This document shows positions 47,096 to 56,273 of a stretch of DNA of 64,000 bases, piece by piece; the first letter of the stretch is position 1; each line of letters starts with the position of its first letter. Made by a program: the position numbers and the translations under genes. The notes below the pieces were generated by a model. The model had not been told where the DNA came from and searched no databases. It saw nothing but the letters and a program-made list of their open reading frames with translations. Origin of the DNA: Tropicimonas sp. IMCC6043 (GTDB taxonomy: Bacteria; Pseudomonadota; Alphaproteobacteria; Rhodobacterales; Rhodobacteraceae); contig NZ_SELO01000005.1 of assembly GCF_004146235.1 (NCBI RefSeq), positions 62,001 through 126,000 on the forward strand, in the 5' to 3' direction.

Positions 47096-47935
47096 GGCGA
47101 GGGCCGTCTCGAGCGGCGTCGGCTCGAATTCCGGCAGCACATCCCGGAAGGCCGCTCCGTCGAGGAAATGCGGCTTGCTCCAAAGGTAGCGCATCTCGAC
47201 CAGACCACGCCACGTCGGCAGGAACATGGCGATCGCGCGGAGTGGCAACCATCCCATCCGGCGCACCTGGAGCGGCCGCCCTGCGACCCGTTCCAGCGCG
47301 GCGTGCATCTCGGTGCCCGTCAGGCCGTATCCCGGGAAGGGCAGGTCCGTGAAAAGATCGAGCCGATCCGCCCGCTCCGCCAGCATGACCGCCGCGCGCG
47401 CCATGTCGGGCAAATAGGCCCAGGTATGGATCCGGTCCATCGGGCCAGGATAGCTGAACCGGCCCTGCCGGAGCCCGGAGGCGAGGATCCTGTCGAACCA
47501 GTTGCCCGAAGGCGCGGTGTCGATGAAGTCGCCCGCGCGAAGGATAAGCGTCCGCACGCCGGACTCGCGGAAGGCCGCGTTCATCCCGGCACGGATCCGG
47601 CCGAGCGGGTTGCGCGCGGCATGCGGCGTCTCCGCGGTAAGCCGTTCCGGCGCGTCAGCACCGTAGGGGTAGACATTCCCCGGGACGATCACCAGCGCGT
47701 CGTTCTGCCGTGCCGCGGCGATCAGCTTGTTCGTCAGCGCCGGCACCTCGTTTGCCCAGCGGTGATAGGGAGGATGCCAGCCGTGAACGATCACCTCGGC
47801 ATCGCGCGCGGCGTCTTCCAGCCGATCCCGCGTCCGACTGAACCTGATGACGTTCCAGCCGGCTGCCTCGAAGGCGTCGGCCATGTTGCGCCCGAACCGT
47901 CCGGTCGGGCCGAGAATGAGAGCTGTCCGTGTCAT
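47015..47935 (-). CDS. NAD-dependent epimerase/dehydratase-family protein
   Basis: This 306-residue protein has an N-terminal Rossmann motif in atypical form (LILGPTGRFGRNMADAF) and extended-SDR features: VIVPGNVYPYGA (Tyr near residue 97) and TLILRAGDFID. AAGGA precedes the ATG at 47935; an upstream in-frame ATG at 47974 is less likely. It is divergent from a LysR gene that may control it. The substrate is unknown. Confidence 0.8.
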   Translation of the reverse strand: MTRTALILGPTGRFGRNMADAFEAAGWNVIRFSRTRDRLEDAARDAEVIVHGWHPPYHRWANEVPALTNKLIAAARQNDALVIVPGNVYPYGADAPERLTAETPHAARNPLGRIRAGMNAAFRESGVRTLILRAGDFIDTAPSGNWFDRILASGLRQGRFSYPGPMDRIHTWAYLPDMARAAVMLAERADRLDLFTDLPFPGYGLTGTEMHAALERVAGRPLQVRRMGWLPLRAIAMFLPTWRGLVEMRYLWSKPHFLDGAAFRDVLPEFEPTPLETALASAIRHQVNPDETVARRPAHSGERVAV

Positions 47936-48026
47936 CGCATGTCCTTTCGTTTGAGACAGAACCGATATCTCCATTCACATGCGAAGTGAAATTGCCCAGA
48001 AATCTACATATGATATTCAATTTTGC

Positions 48027-48944
48027 ATGGGCACCTCCGTGACAGACCTCGACTGGTCCCGTCTCCAGGCCTTCGCTGCCGTCGCGGAGACCGGATCGCT
48101 CACAGCCGCCGCCCGCCAGCTCGGCCTCTCGCAGCCGACGCTCGGGCGACAGATCAAGGCGCTCGAGGACGCGCTCGGGCTCAGCCTCTTCGTCCGCCAG
48201 CCGCGCGGGCTGGTCCCGACCGAGGTCGGGCTGGAGCTTTTGCCGGCCGCCCGTGCCATGCGCGAGGCCGCCGGCCGGCTGGCCCTCGCCGCGGCCGGGC
48301 GATCGGCAGAGATTGCCGGCACGGTGCGGCTCACGGCGAGCAACTTCGTCTCGCTGCACATCCTTCCGGGGCTCCTCGCCGGGATCCGCACGGCCGAGCC
48401 GGAGATCCAGATCGAGCTGGTTCCCTCGGACCAGAGCCGGAACCTCCTATTTCGCGAGGCCGACCTCGCGCTCCGGATGTATCGTCCCGAACAGCTCGAC
48501 GTCGTGACGCAATATCTCGGCGAAATCGAGTTGGGACTGTTCGCCGCCAAGACCTATCTCGATCGCCGCGGCCGCCCCACGCGCCCGGAAGACCTGCGCC
48601 ACCACGATCTCGTCGGGTACGACGCCGACGAAACGCTCATCCGCGGCATGCGGGAGATGGGCCTGCCCGCCGAACAGGACTGGTTCGACCTGCGCTGCGA
48701 CGACCACAACGTGCTCTGGGAACTAATCAGGGCCGGATGCGGGCTCGGATTCGGGCAGCTCCGCGTGGGCGAGGCCGATCCGCTCGTCGAGCGCCTGCTG
48801 CCGGAGCTGCCGCTCCCCAGCCTGCCGGTCTGGCTCACGGCGCCCGACGCGATGCGCAGGGTGCCGCGGATCCGGCGGGTCTGGGACCTGCTGGCAGACG
48901 GCCTGCGCGCACATCTCGCGCCGCCGGCCGGGCGCGGTTCTTGA
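48027..48944 (+). CDS. LysR-family transcriptional regulator
   Basis: This 305-residue regulator has an N-terminal HTH (GSLTAAARQLGLSQPTLGRQIKALE, about residues 22-46) and a LysR substrate-binding domain (GTVRLTASNFVSLHILPGLL; DLALRMYRPE). The ATG at 48027 gives a normal LysR length; an ATG at 47979 adds 16 residues. It is divergent from the epimerase-like gene, its probable target. The 91-base spacer contains an AT-rich stretch (ctacatatgatattcaattttg) that could hold the operator. Confidence 0.88.
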   Translation: MGTSVTDLDWSRLQAFAAVAETGSLTAAARQLGLSQPTLGRQIKALEDALGLSLFVRQPRGLVPTEVGLELLPAARAMREAAGRLALAAAGRSAEIAGTVRLTASNFVSLHILPGLLAGIRTAEPEIQIELVPSDQSRNLLFREADLALRMYRPEQLDVVTQYLGEIELGLFAAKTYLDRRGRPTRPEDLRHHDLVGYDADETLIRGMREMGLPAEQDWFDLRCDDHNVLWELIRAGCGLGFGQLRVGEADPLVERLLPELPLPSLPVWLTAPDAMRRVPRIRRVWDLLADGLRAHLAPPAGRGS

Positions 48945-49002
48945 CCGCCCGTCGCGACGCGCGTAACCCCGCCGGGACACATCTTCGAAGGATACGACCC
49001 TC

Positions 49003-50109
49003 ATGAGCACCCCATCCCTCCTCATCCTGCCCGGCGACGGCATCGGCCCCGAAGTCATGACCGAGGTCCGCAAGATCATCGACTGGTTCGGCGCCAGGCG
49101 CGGGCTCGCATTCGAGGTGAGCGAGGATCTCGTCGGCGGCGCCGCATATGACGCCCACGGCACACCGCTCAGCGACGCGACGATGGCGAAGGCGCAGGAG
49201 GTCGACGCCGTCTTGCTCGGCGCCGTGGGCGGACCGATATACGACGATCTCGATTTCTCGGTGAAGCCCGAGCGCGGCCTCCTGCGGCTGCGCAAGGAGA
49301 TGGACCTCTTCGCCAACCTCCGCCCCGCCCAGTGCTTCGACGCGCTGGCCGATTTCTCCTCGCTCAAGCGCGACGTGGTCGCCGGGCTCGACATCATGAT
49401 CGTCCGCGAGCTGACCTCGGGGATCTATTTCGGCGAGCCGCGCGGCATCATTACCGAAGGCAACGAGCGCGTCGGCCTCAACACGCAGCGCTACACCGAG
49501 AGCGAGATCGCCCGGGTGGCGCGCTCGGCCTTCGAACTGGCGCGGAAACGGTCAAACAAGGTCTGCTCGATGGAGAAGGCCAACGTGATGGAATCGGGCA
49601 TCCTCTGGCGCGAGGTTGTCCAGAAGGTGCGCGACGAGGAATATCCCGACGTGGAACTCAGCCACATGTACGCCGATGCCGGCGGAATGCAGCTCTGCCG
49701 CTGGCCAAAGCAATTCGACGTGATCGTGACGGACAACCTCTTCGGCGACCTGCTGTCGGACGTTGCCGCAATGCTGACCGGGTCGCTCGGCATGCTGCCT
49801 TCGGCCAGCCTCGGCGCGCCGATGGCCAACGGCCGGCCGAAAGCGCTCTACGAACCGGTCCACGGCTCGGCTCCGGACATCGCGGGACAGGGCAAGGCCA
49901 ACCCGATCGCCTGCATCCTCAGCTTCGCCATGGCGCTGCGCTATTCCTTCGACCAGGGCGCAGAGGCCGACCGGCTGGAGAAGGCGGTGGAGGCGGTGCT
50001 GTCAAGCGGCAAGCGCACAGCGGACCTGATGCAGGCCGAGGGCGGCACGCCGGTCTCCACCGGCGAGATGGGCGACGCGATCCTCGCAGCCCTCGACGCG
50101 TCGCTCTGA
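49003..50109 (+). CDS. leuB: 3-isopropylmalate dehydrogenase
   Basis: LeuB oxidatively decarboxylates 3-isopropylmalate in leucine synthesis with NAD. The 368-residue protein begins [15 protein letters not shown], has [12 protein letters not shown] (about 67), the substrate arginines in the [16 protein letters not shown] region, [12 protein letters not shown] and the metal-site motif [11 protein letters not shown] (about 220), with NAD contacts in [18 protein letters not shown] (about 285). AAGGA lies upstream. leuC and leuD are not adjacent in the window. Confidence 0.96.
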   Translation: MSTPSLLILPGDGIGPEVMTEVRKIIDWFGARRGLAFEVSEDLVGGAAYDAHGTPLSDATMAKAQEVDAVLLGAVGGPIYDDLDFSVKPERGLLRLRKEMDLFANLRPAQCFDALADFSSLKRDVVAGLDIMIVRELTSGIYFGEPRGIITEGNERVGLNTQRYTESEIARVARSAFELARKRSNKVCSMEKANVMESGILWREVVQKVRDEEYPDVELSHMYADAGGMQLCRWPKQFDVIVTDNLFGDLLSDVAAMLTGSLGMLPSASLGAPMANGRPKALYEPVHGSAPDIAGQGKANPIACILSFAMALRYSFDQGAEADRLEKAVEAVLSSGKRTADLMQAEGGTPVSTGEMGDAILAALDASL

Positions 50110-50116
50110 TCCACCC

Positions 50117-50185
50117 GGTTTCGGGGAGCGGAAACCCGCCCGCCCCCGAATTTTCGCCCTGAAACCGCCCTTCCCCCTTTTCAGG
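50117..50185 (+). terminator. Two hairpins after leuB
   Basis: GGTTTC/GAAACC (50117-50136) and CCTGAAA/TTTCAGG (50158-50185) are two inverted repeats just after the leuB stop. Neither has a good trailing T run, so they probably end the message only partly or protect it. Confidence 0.35.
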
Positions 50186-50208
50186 CGGCTCGAACGGGCG
50201 TAACGGAA

Positions 50209-50242
50209 GGGCATCCCTGTTCACCCGTGTATCGGGATGCCC
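50209..50242 (+). promoter_or_regulatory. Stem-loop directly before the EamA start codon
   Basis: GGGCATCCC (50209-50217) pairs perfectly with GGGATGCCC (50234-50242), leaving a 16-base loop. The stem ends two bases before the ATG at 50245 and would hide its ribosome site. An alternative GTG start (50227) lies in the loop. Confidence 0.4.
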
Positions 50243-50244
50243 CC

Positions 50245-51225
50245 ATGCATCACAATCTCAAGGGCGCGCTGATCGCGCTGCTGGCCTTCGGTCTGTTCTC
50301 CACCCACGACGTCCTGGTGAAATACCTCGGCGGCGCCTATTCGACTTTCCAGATCCTGTTCTTCAGCGCGCTGCTTGGCTTCCCGCTGGCGACGCTCATG
50401 CTGATGCGGGACGTGACCGACGCCAACCTGCGCCCGCGCAGGCCCTGCTGGGTGGCGCTCCGCACGGTCGCCGTGGTGATGACCGGGCTCTGTGGCTTCT
50501 ATGCGGTGTCGAGGCTGCCGCTGGCGCAATTCTACGCGATCGTCTTCACCATGCCGCTGCTGATCACGCTGCTGTCGATCCCGCTGCTCGGCGAGCGGGT
50601 CGGGCTGCACCGCGCCCTGGCGGTTGTGGCGGGCCTCGTGGGCGTTCTGATCGTGCTGCAACCGGGATCGGCGGCGCTCTCTCTCGGCCATGCCGCGGCG
50701 CTCGTTGCGGCCTTTTCCGGCGCGTTCGCTTCGGTCGTGGTGCGCAAGATCGGCCACGACGAGCGCAACGTCGTTCTGCTGCTCTACCCGATGGTCGCGA
50801 ATGTGCTCCTCATGGGCGCCGCCCTGCCCTTCGTCTATGTCCCACCCGCCGGGATCGACTTCGCCGCCCAGGCCGCCATCGCGATCCTGGCTTTCGGCGG
50901 AACGCTCGGGACGATCGCCGCCTACAAGACCGGCGAGGCTGTGGTCGTCGCGCCGATGCAGTATTCCCAGATCCTCTGGGCGACATTCTACGGCGTGCTG
51001 CTCTTCGGCGAGTGGCCCGGCCTCCCCACCGTCGCTGGCGCGGGCCTGATCATCGCCAGCGGCGTCTACATCCTGATGCGCGAAAGCCGCGGCCATACCA
51101 GCGCCAACCGCCCGGTCCTGCGCACGCGTACTCGTCCGGAGACCGGAACCTACCTGCGGGTGAGCGGCTTTCTGGCGCGCTCGAAGACACAGGAGAAAAA
51201 TCCCGTCGATCCGTCAAAAGGATGA
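50245..51225 (+). CDS. DMT-family (EamA) transporter
   Basis: This inner-membrane exporter of about 326 residues has ten predicted helices in two EamA repeats (about residues 5-135 and 145-280). Examples are LIALLAFGLFSTHDVLVKYLG and FAIVFTMPLLITLLSIPLLGE-like motifs, and PMQYSQILWATFYGVLLFGE in the second repeat. A basic, hydrophilic tail of about 40 residues follows the last helix, longer than usual. The start may be ATG 50245 or GTG 50227. Substrate is unknown. Confidence 0.85.
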   Translation: MHHNLKGALIALLAFGLFSTHDVLVKYLGGAYSTFQILFFSALLGFPLATLMLMRDVTDANLRPRRPCWVALRTVAVVMTGLCGFYAVSRLPLAQFYAIVFTMPLLITLLSIPLLGERVGLHRALAVVAGLVGVLIVLQPGSAALSLGHAAALVAAFSGAFASVVVRKIGHDERNVVLLLYPMVANVLLMGAALPFVYVPPAGIDFAAQAAIAILAFGGTLGTIAAYKTGEAVVVAPMQYSQILWATFYGVLLFGEWPGLPTVAGAGLIIASGVYILMRESRGHTSANRPVLRTRTRPETGTYLRVSGFLARSKTQEKNPVDPSKG

Positions 51226-51277
51226 GCGGGAGATCTTGCCATTCCCACCAAGGTTCTGTAATCGCCTGCGTCACGGT

Positions 51278-51354
51278 CGGAGTGTAGCTCAGCCTGGTAG
51301 AGCACTGTCTTCGGGAGGCAGGGGTCGGAGGTTCGAATCCTCTCACTCCGACCA
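51278..51354 (+). tRNA. tRNA-Pro(CGG)
   Basis: A 77-base cloverleaf with encoded CCA. The acceptor arms CGGAGTG/CACTCCG pair perfectly; the D stem is GCTC/GAGC; the anticodon stem is CTGTC/GGCAG with loop TTCGGGA (anticodon CGG); the T arm is GGAGG-TTCGAAT-CCTCT. It reads proline codon CCG. Confidence 0.95.
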
Positions 51355-51628
51355 TTAAGATCAAGAACGTAGCGTAATCCCTCGACCGCCTTCAGGCGGC
51401 TGTTTCTGTGCTCTATCACAGCGACGGCCGCCATTTGTCGTTGATGTCCTTGGAATGCCTCCCCATTTTCGCGAACAGCGAAGAACGCCGCTGCCGGAGG
51501 CGAGGCCGCAGGCACAGAACACTCCGTGCCGGGAGGTGCCGAGATAGGCGGCGTGGCGCAAGGTATGTGTCTCACCATTGCGGCCTACTATGCGGATCCA
51601 CCATTCAACTCGTTGGTTTTACGGGGAA

Positions 51629-51712
51629 TGGTGGGCGACCCTGGAATCGAACCAGGCATGGGTCTCCCCGGCGGAGTTACAGTCCGCTGCCGCACCTTGC
51701 AGCACGTCGCCC
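51629..51712 (-). tRNA. tRNA-Tyr(GTA)
   Basis: An 84-base class II tRNA with encoded CCA on the minus strand. The acceptor GGGCGAC pairs with GTCGCCC, the D stem GCTGC pairs with GCAGC, the anticodon stem-loop is GCGGA-CTGTAAC-TCCGC (anticodon GTA), a long variable arm follows, and the T arm is CCTGG-TTCGATT-CCAGG. Confidence 0.95.
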
Positions 51713-51894
51713 GACGCCGGCCGGGGATAGCCAAGCGGACAGGCGGGGTCAACTGGAAATCGGCGGGTCGGGGTGGATTCTCGACTGCCTTTGAACCGTT
51801 GAGCCATGGACGGACTTCGCCGATGGGGGCGGACGGCAATACGGCGAGGATCGCTGGCCGAGTTACGTGAATTTCGGCCTGAGACAGAGGCTCA

Positions 51895-51928
51895 CAAAAA
51901 AACGGGCGCGCCCCTTGGGAGCGCGCCC
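51895..51928 (-). terminator. Intrinsic terminator of the hsp20 gene
   Basis: GGGCGCGC/GCGCGCCC forms an 8-bp stem with a 9-base loop, followed on the minus strand by CGTTTTTTT. It lies 53 bases beyond the hsp20 stop. Confidence 0.9.
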
Positions 51929-51981
51929 TTCCCGACGTCGGGAGGCATTCACATTGTCGGACGACGCCGGAGCGGCGGCTG

Positions 51982-52449
51982 TCAGGCCTCGACGGTCTCC
52001 GCCTCGATCGCGGCGGCGGTCTTCGAGCCGCCGGAAATCTCGATCTTGCGCGGCTTCAGCGCCTCGGGCACCTCGCGCACGAGGTCGATATGCAGCATGC
52101 CGTCGACATGGCTCGCGCCGCTCACGCGGACGTGGTCGGCAAGCTGGAAACGGCGCTCGAAGGCACGGGTGGCGATACCGCGATGCAGATAGGTGCGCTC
52201 CTTGTCATCCTCGGCCTTGCGGGCGGAGACGATCAGCGCGCCTTCCTTCACCTCGACGGAAAGCTCGGCCTCGGCAAAGCCGGCGACCGCGATCGAGATC
52301 CGGTAGGAGTTCTCGTCGAGTTTCTCGATGTTGTAGGGCGGGTAGCTCGGCGTGGAAACTTCGGTTTCCATCACCCGGTCCATCATGTCGGCGATGCGGT
52401 CGAAGCCGACGGTGGCACGGTAAAGCGGGGCAAAGTCAAACGTACGCAT
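51982..52449 (-). CDS. Hsp20/alpha-crystallin small heat-shock protein
   Basis: This 155-residue chaperone (IbpA-like) holds unfolded proteins for refolding. The alpha-crystallin domain spans about residues 38-130 (PYNIEKLDENSYRISIAVAGF; LHRGIATRAFERRFQLADHV; GMLHIDLVREVPE). The tail is Lys/Ala/Glu-rich after PRKIEI. The N-terminus MRTFDFAPLYRATVGFDR is typical of the class A proteins of alphaproteobacteria. GAGGA lies upstream. Heat-shock control is expected, but a sigma-32 promoter is not clear-cut. Confidence 0.94.
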   Translation of the reverse strand: MRTFDFAPLYRATVGFDRIADMMDRVMETEVSTPSYPPYNIEKLDENSYRISIAVAGFAEAELSVEVKEGALIVSARKAEDDKERTYLHRGIATRAFERRFQLADHVRVSGASHVDGMLHIDLVREVPEALKPRKIEISGGSKTAAAIEAETVEA

Positions 52450-52585
52450 GGAGTCATCCTCTCTTGAGCGATGTTGTCATAACGCGCCTTCCACAAGGGA
52501 CAGGCGCCGGTTCATTTCCGTCCGGACCCGTTCAGAGGCATCCGGACGCAATTCAGGTATGGAGGTGATTTTTCGATTTCAAGGG

Positions 52586-53392
52586 TCAGGGACGCAGGAA
52601 TCGCGCACCGATTTCCGGCCGATCCGTGCGCCCCGCGGCGCCCGTCGTCTCGCTGCTCCAGACGCCGCGGCCGCTCTGCAACGCGCGCCGCAGGTCGTCC
52701 AGCGGGCCAGCAATCTCCATGCCGTAGACTTCGGTGCTTCCCTCGACGCGGCGCCCGCGCGAGACGATCGAGACGATCCGCGGCCGGCCGGCGGAAAGAT
52801 CGAAAATCGGCGCGCCGGAGGAGCCGAAATCGGTGTCGCAGGAGAAGCCGAGCGCACCCTGGGCCGCGATAATGGTCCGGCAGGCGCGTTGCCAGCTCAG
52901 TGCGTCACTCCGCCCGCGCGCGAAGGAGACGACGGTCACGCTGCGCCCCTCACCACTGCGCGACGAGGTCGCGAAAGGCGCGGCGTGGCCGGCGGGGATC
53001 GGTTCGGCGAGTTCGAGAAGCGCGACGTCGGATAGAAGCTGGCGCAGACCGTCCGTGTCATCTGGATCGTAGGCGGAATGGGCCACGGCGCGGAAACCCT
53101 TTCGTTCGGCGATCGCCTCGCCGTCACGAAGGCCGGCGCGGAAGGTGATGCGTGCGGGGTCGATCCGCCCGCCGCTGCGTGGATTGACGAGGCAATGCGC
53201 CGCCGTCAGCACGAGGTCCGGCGCGATCAGCGCGCCAGTGCAGAAACCGTTTTCATCGATATCGAGCCGGCCGACCGCCTCCCAGCCGAGCAGGTCCTGG
53301 CGCAGCGTCAGTCGCTTGAGCGGGCTGTCGGCGTGCGCTGGCAGGCAGGCGAGCAGCGCAGCGGCGATGGCGAGGAAGCGGAAACAGCGCAA
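52586..53392 (-). CDS. Trypsin-like serine protease (tandem copy 2)
   Basis: This secreted S1-family protease of 268 residues has a signal peptide (LRCFRFLAIAAALLACLPAHA). The triad is visible as TAAHC (His, about residue 63), DVALLEL (Asp, about 122) and FGSSGAPIF (Ser, about 190). It ends GARFLRP. The start is probably TTG at 53392, with GAGG five bases upstream overlapping the stop of copy 1; an in-frame TTG at 53425 is less likely. Its length equals that of copy 1, and the two share most motifs, so they arose by duplication. Confidence 0.82.
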   Translation of the reverse strand: MRCFRFLAIAAALLACLPAHADSPLKRLTLRQDLLGWEAVGRLDIDENGFCTGALIAPDLVLTAAHCLVNPRSGGRIDPARITFRAGLRDGEAIAERKGFRAVAHSAYDPDDTDGLRQLLSDVALLELAEPIPAGHAAPFATSSRSGEGRSVTVVSFARGRSDALSWQRACRTIIAAQGALGFSCDTDFGSSGAPIFDLSAGRPRIVSIVSRGRRVEGSTEVYGMEIAGPLDDLRRALQSGRGVWSSETTGAAGRTDRPEIGARFLRP

Positions 53393-53399
53393 CGCAACC

Positions 53400-54206
53400 T
53401 CACGGGCGGACAAACTTCGCGCCAAGCCGCCCGGTGTCGGGACTGCCGAGCAGGCGCAGGCCGGGCTTCAGGGGCTCGACCCTTTCCTGGCTGAACTCGG
53501 CCTCAAGCTCGGCGATGGACGGGCGCAGTTCACCCGCCAATGCGACCGGTCGGCCATCCGCCTCGGCCTTGGCGGAGACGACCGAGACGATCTCCGGGCC
53601 GGCCGCGCCGACAACAAAGATCGGTGACCCCGAGGCGCCGAAATCGACTGAGCAGGAGAGCATGCCGACACCGCCGAAGCTCTCCAGAACATGGCAGACA
53701 TTCTGCAGCGAGGGCGCTTCGGAACGGTCCTCGGCATAGGACACGATGGTCACCTCGTTGCCACGCCGCAGCGACAGTTTGGCCGTGGCGAAGGGCGTGA
53801 CATGGCTGGAGCGGATCGGGCGGTCGAGTTCCAGCAGCGCGAGGTCGCGGGCGACCCGGGCGACCTTCCGGCTGGAGCCGTAGTCGTATTCGGGATGAGC
53901 GACCGCGCGACGCACGCCGCGGAAGGCTTCGGCACGTCCGTCGCGCCACCCGGCGCGGAACTCCATCCGCTCGACCGGGATGCGCGCGCCAGTCTCGGAA
54001 TCGAAGAGGCAATGCGCGGCGGTGAGCACGCGGTCCGGCGCGATCAACGCACCTGTGCAGAAACTGCCGAACCCCATGTCGATCCGGCCCACGCCCTCCC
54101 AGCCACGGGTCTTGTCGAGCGTGTCGAGCTCCGTCAGGCGGCTCGCCTCTTCGGCCCGGGCGAGCGGGGCGAAGAGCAGCAGGACGAGAAACAGAAGACG
54201 CAGCAT
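53400..54206 (-). CDS. Trypsin-like serine protease (tandem copy 1)
   Basis: This 268-residue secreted S1-family protease has a Sec signal (MLRLLFLVLLLFAPLARA). The catalytic residues are in TAAHC (about residue 65), DLALLEL (about 124) and FGASGSPIF (about 194), and six cysteines are consistent with disulfides. The short specificity region FGASGSPIF replaces the usual GDSGG, as in other V8/trypsin-like bacterial proteins. It stops seven bases before copy 2. Substrates are unknown. Confidence 0.87.
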   Translation of the reverse strand: MLRLLFLVLLLFAPLARAEEASRLTELDTLDKTRGWEGVGRIDMGFGSFCTGALIAPDRVLTAAHCLFDSETGARIPVERMEFRAGWRDGRAEAFRGVRRAVAHPEYDYGSSRKVARVARDLALLELDRPIRSSHVTPFATAKLSLRRGNEVTIVSYAEDRSEAPSLQNVCHVLESFGGVGMLSCSVDFGASGSPIFVVGAAGPEIVSVVSAKAEADGRPVALAGELRPSIAELEAEFSQERVEPLKPGLRLLGSPDTGRLGAKFVRP

Positions 54207-54461
54207 GGCTCCTCCGACAGGTAATGCGCCTGACTATACCGGAGATCGGGCAGGAATGAGGCGCAGCGCGCGCGCTTCGTCCGTTTCCGGCCTCCGGCAG
54301 CCCAAGTCTGCAGGGGCACCTTGTGGAAAGCAATGTCGCGCTGAAAGCCCAGCTCAGGGCGTGGCGTTCCGGGCATTTCCGCGACAGGCCTTGGAGGCGT
54401 GGCCTCCCGGGCAACCGCACGGAGAGCGTCCAGTGGCGGCCCGCCGAGGGTAGGTCTTTTG
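54207..54461. other. Intergenic region between ureG and the protease pair
   Basis: This 255-base GC-rich spacer separates the ureG stop from the protease start. Both genes point the same way. I see no gene; a promoter for the protease pair should lie here. No clear terminator with a T run follows ureG. Confidence 0.5.
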
Positions 54462-55073
54462 CTAGAACCCGCCCTGCGCGCGGAGGAAGGCAACAACTTC
54501 CGCGATCCCCTCCCCCCGCCCGAGCGACGCCATGACATAGGGTCGACCGGCGCGCGCCGCCGCCGTGTCGGTTTCCAGCCGCACGGGGTCGACGCCGACA
54601 TGCGGCGCGAGATCCGTCTTGTTGACGATCAGAAGGTCGGACCGCGTCACGCCCGGCCCCCGCTTGCGCGGGATGTCCTGCCCGGCCGCTGTGTCGATCA
54701 CGTAGAGCGTCAGGTCGGCCAGTTCCGGGCTGAAGGTCGCCGCGAGATTGTCGCCGCCTGATTCGACCAGTACCAGGTCGAGATCGGGGAAGTCGCGCGT
54801 GAGCGCGTCGATCGCCGCGAGGTTGATCGAGGCATCCTCGCGGATCGCGGTATGCGGGCAGCCGCCGGTCTCGACGCCCCGCACCCGCTCAGCCGGCAAT
54901 GCCTGGACGCGCATAAGATACTCGGCATCCTCGCGCGTGTAGATGTCGTTGGTCACCACCGCCATCGACAGTTCGCCCGAGAGTGCCCGGCAGAGTTTCT
55001 CAGTCAGCGTCGTCTTGCCGGCGCCGACCGGGCCGCCGATGCCGACGCGCAAGGGTCCGTTGGGGCTGGGCAT
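54462..55073 (-). CDS. ureG: Urease accessory protein UreG (GTPase)
   Basis: UreG is the nickel-insertion GTPase that drives urease maturation with UreE, UreF and UreD. The 203-residue protein has a P-loop [11 protein letters not shown] (about residue 13), the nickel-binding [11 protein letters not shown] (Cys-Pro-His, about 70-80), [11 protein letters not shown] and the guanine-specificity motif NKTD. It is the last urease gene and follows ureF closely. Confidence 0.96.
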   Translation of the reverse strand: MPSPNGPLRVGIGGPVGAGKTTLTEKLCRALSGELSMAVVTNDIYTREDAEYLMRVQALPAERVRGVETGGCPHTAIREDASINLAAIDALTRDFPDLDLVLVESGGDNLAATFSPELADLTLYVIDTAAGQDIPRKRGPGVTRSDLLIVNKTDLAPHVGVDPVRLETDTAAARAGRPYVMASLGRGEGIAEVVAFLRAQGGF

Positions 55074-55085
55074 GTCTCTCTCCTC

Positions 55086-55724
55086 TCAGCTCTTGAAGAG
55101 CCGTACATCCATCGTCTCGTGCCGCATCGCGGCGATATCCGCGCCGAAGGCGGCGCTGCCGATCTCGTCGAGGCCGGCTTCCGCCGCTGCCCCGGCCAGC
55201 GCGACGATCCGCGGGCGGAGCCGGGCGAGCACCGCCTGCCCCTCGGTCTGGCCGAGCGGCACGAACCGCACGCCGGCGGAGACCAGATTGGCGGCAAAAG
55301 CCTGAAGATAGAACGCAGCGACCTCGGCCGCCCCGAGCTCGAGCCCGGCCGCTGCCGCGCCCACGGCAACCGGCAACGGATACGCGTCCCGCTCCGCCCC
55401 GGTCAGGGCATTGACCGCCCGCATAAAGGCCGCGCCCTGTTCGCGCGCCTCCAGCCAGCGCTCGCGCGACGCGGCCAGCGACTCGGCCAGCGCAGCGAGT
55501 TCCGTCGCCTCCGGCACACCGCGCATCGCGTGACAGAGCAGGATCGCGTCGCAGCGCCCCGCCCCCTGCTCCAAGACGGCCCGAAGCCAGCGCTCGAGGC
55601 TCGCCGCGTCGGACACCTCGCCCGCCGCAATCGCCGCCTCCAGCCCGTGCGAATAGGCGAAGCCCCCGACTGGGAAAGCGGGCGAGAGCCACTGGGTGAG
55701 CGTCAGGATTGCCTCAGTGCTCAT
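55086..55724 (-). CDS. ureF: Urease accessory protein UreF
   Basis: UreF joins UreD and UreG in the complex that activates apo-urease. The 212-residue, largely helical protein begins LTLTQWLSPAFPVGGFAYSHGLE, the family hallmark, and contains EAREQGAAFMRAV near the middle. The ATG at 55724 overlaps the ureE end by 11 bases. The frame is open upstream to 55787 without a ribosome site. Confidence 0.93.
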   Translation of the reverse strand: MSTEAILTLTQWLSPAFPVGGFAYSHGLEAAIAAGEVSDAASLERWLRAVLEQGAGRCDAILLCHAMRGVPEATELAALAESLAASRERWLEAREQGAAFMRAVNALTGAERDAYPLPVAVGAAAAGLELGAAEVAAFYLQAFAANLVSAGVRFVPLGQTEGQAVLARLRPRIVALAGAAAEAGLDEIGSAAFGADIAAMRHETMDVRLFKS

Positions 55725-56202
55725 GGGCCCCATGCGTGTGATCCGCGTGCTCGCCATGCGAATGGCCGAGCGTCCGGCCATGGCCATAGGCGCCCCCCTC
55801 GGGCGCGAAGGGCGCCGAGATCGGTTCGACCGTCGCGCCCAGACCCTCGAGCATCCGCGCCAGCACCGGGTCTTCGCGAATCAGCAGACGGGTCTCCTCG
55901 ATCCGGCAGGGTGTATGACGGTTGCCGATATGCCAGGTGAGGCGCGCGAGGTTCTTACCGGCAATCGCCAGCAGCGGCTCCTCGGCCGCGACGATGCCGA
56001 CATGCACGCCGCTCTCCAGCACCAGCGCATCGCCATGATCGAGCGAGACCGTCTCGGCCAGGTCGACAAGGATCTCAAGGCCGCTCTCGGCGACCAGCCG
56101 CCTGCGTCGGAGAAAGCGCCCCTCGTAGTCGAGCCGCACCCGCTCCGGTGCGCCCTCCCCGGCCTTCCGGGCGACACGATGCGCCCGCTCCATTGTGCTC
56201 AT
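55714..56202 (-). CDS. ureE: Urease accessory protein UreE (nickel chaperone)
   Basis: UreE delivers nickel to the urease activation complex. The 162-residue protein has an N-terminal peptide-binding domain (LDYEGRFLRRRRLV), a metal-binding domain with WHIGNRHTPCRIEE (about residues 83-96), and a His-rich tail (HSHGEHADHTHGAHEH) that stores Ni. GGAGAAGGA precedes the ATG at 56202. Confidence 0.94.
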   Translation of the reverse strand: MSTMERAHRVARKAGEGAPERVRLDYEGRFLRRRRLVAESGLEILVDLAETVSLDHGDALVLESGVHVGIVAAEEPLLAIAGKNLARLTWHIGNRHTPCRIEETRLLIREDPVLARMLEGLGATVEPISAPFAPEGGAYGHGRTLGHSHGEHADHTHGAHEH

Positions 56203-56273
56203 TCCTTCTCCACCGGCTTGGACTCCAGACCTTCGGAGCCTAGCCGCCGCGCTGCGGCAAGGAAAGCCCCCGA

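Noticed and set aside
51355-51628. Short frames between the two tRNA genes as coding
   Set aside because: They have no ribosome site, family motif or consistent codon pattern; this spacer looks non-coding.
52450-52500. Sigma-32 heat-shock promoter upstream of hsp20
   Set aside because: CCCTTG and an AT-rich -10-like stretch are present, but spacing and sequence fit the consensus too weakly to assert.
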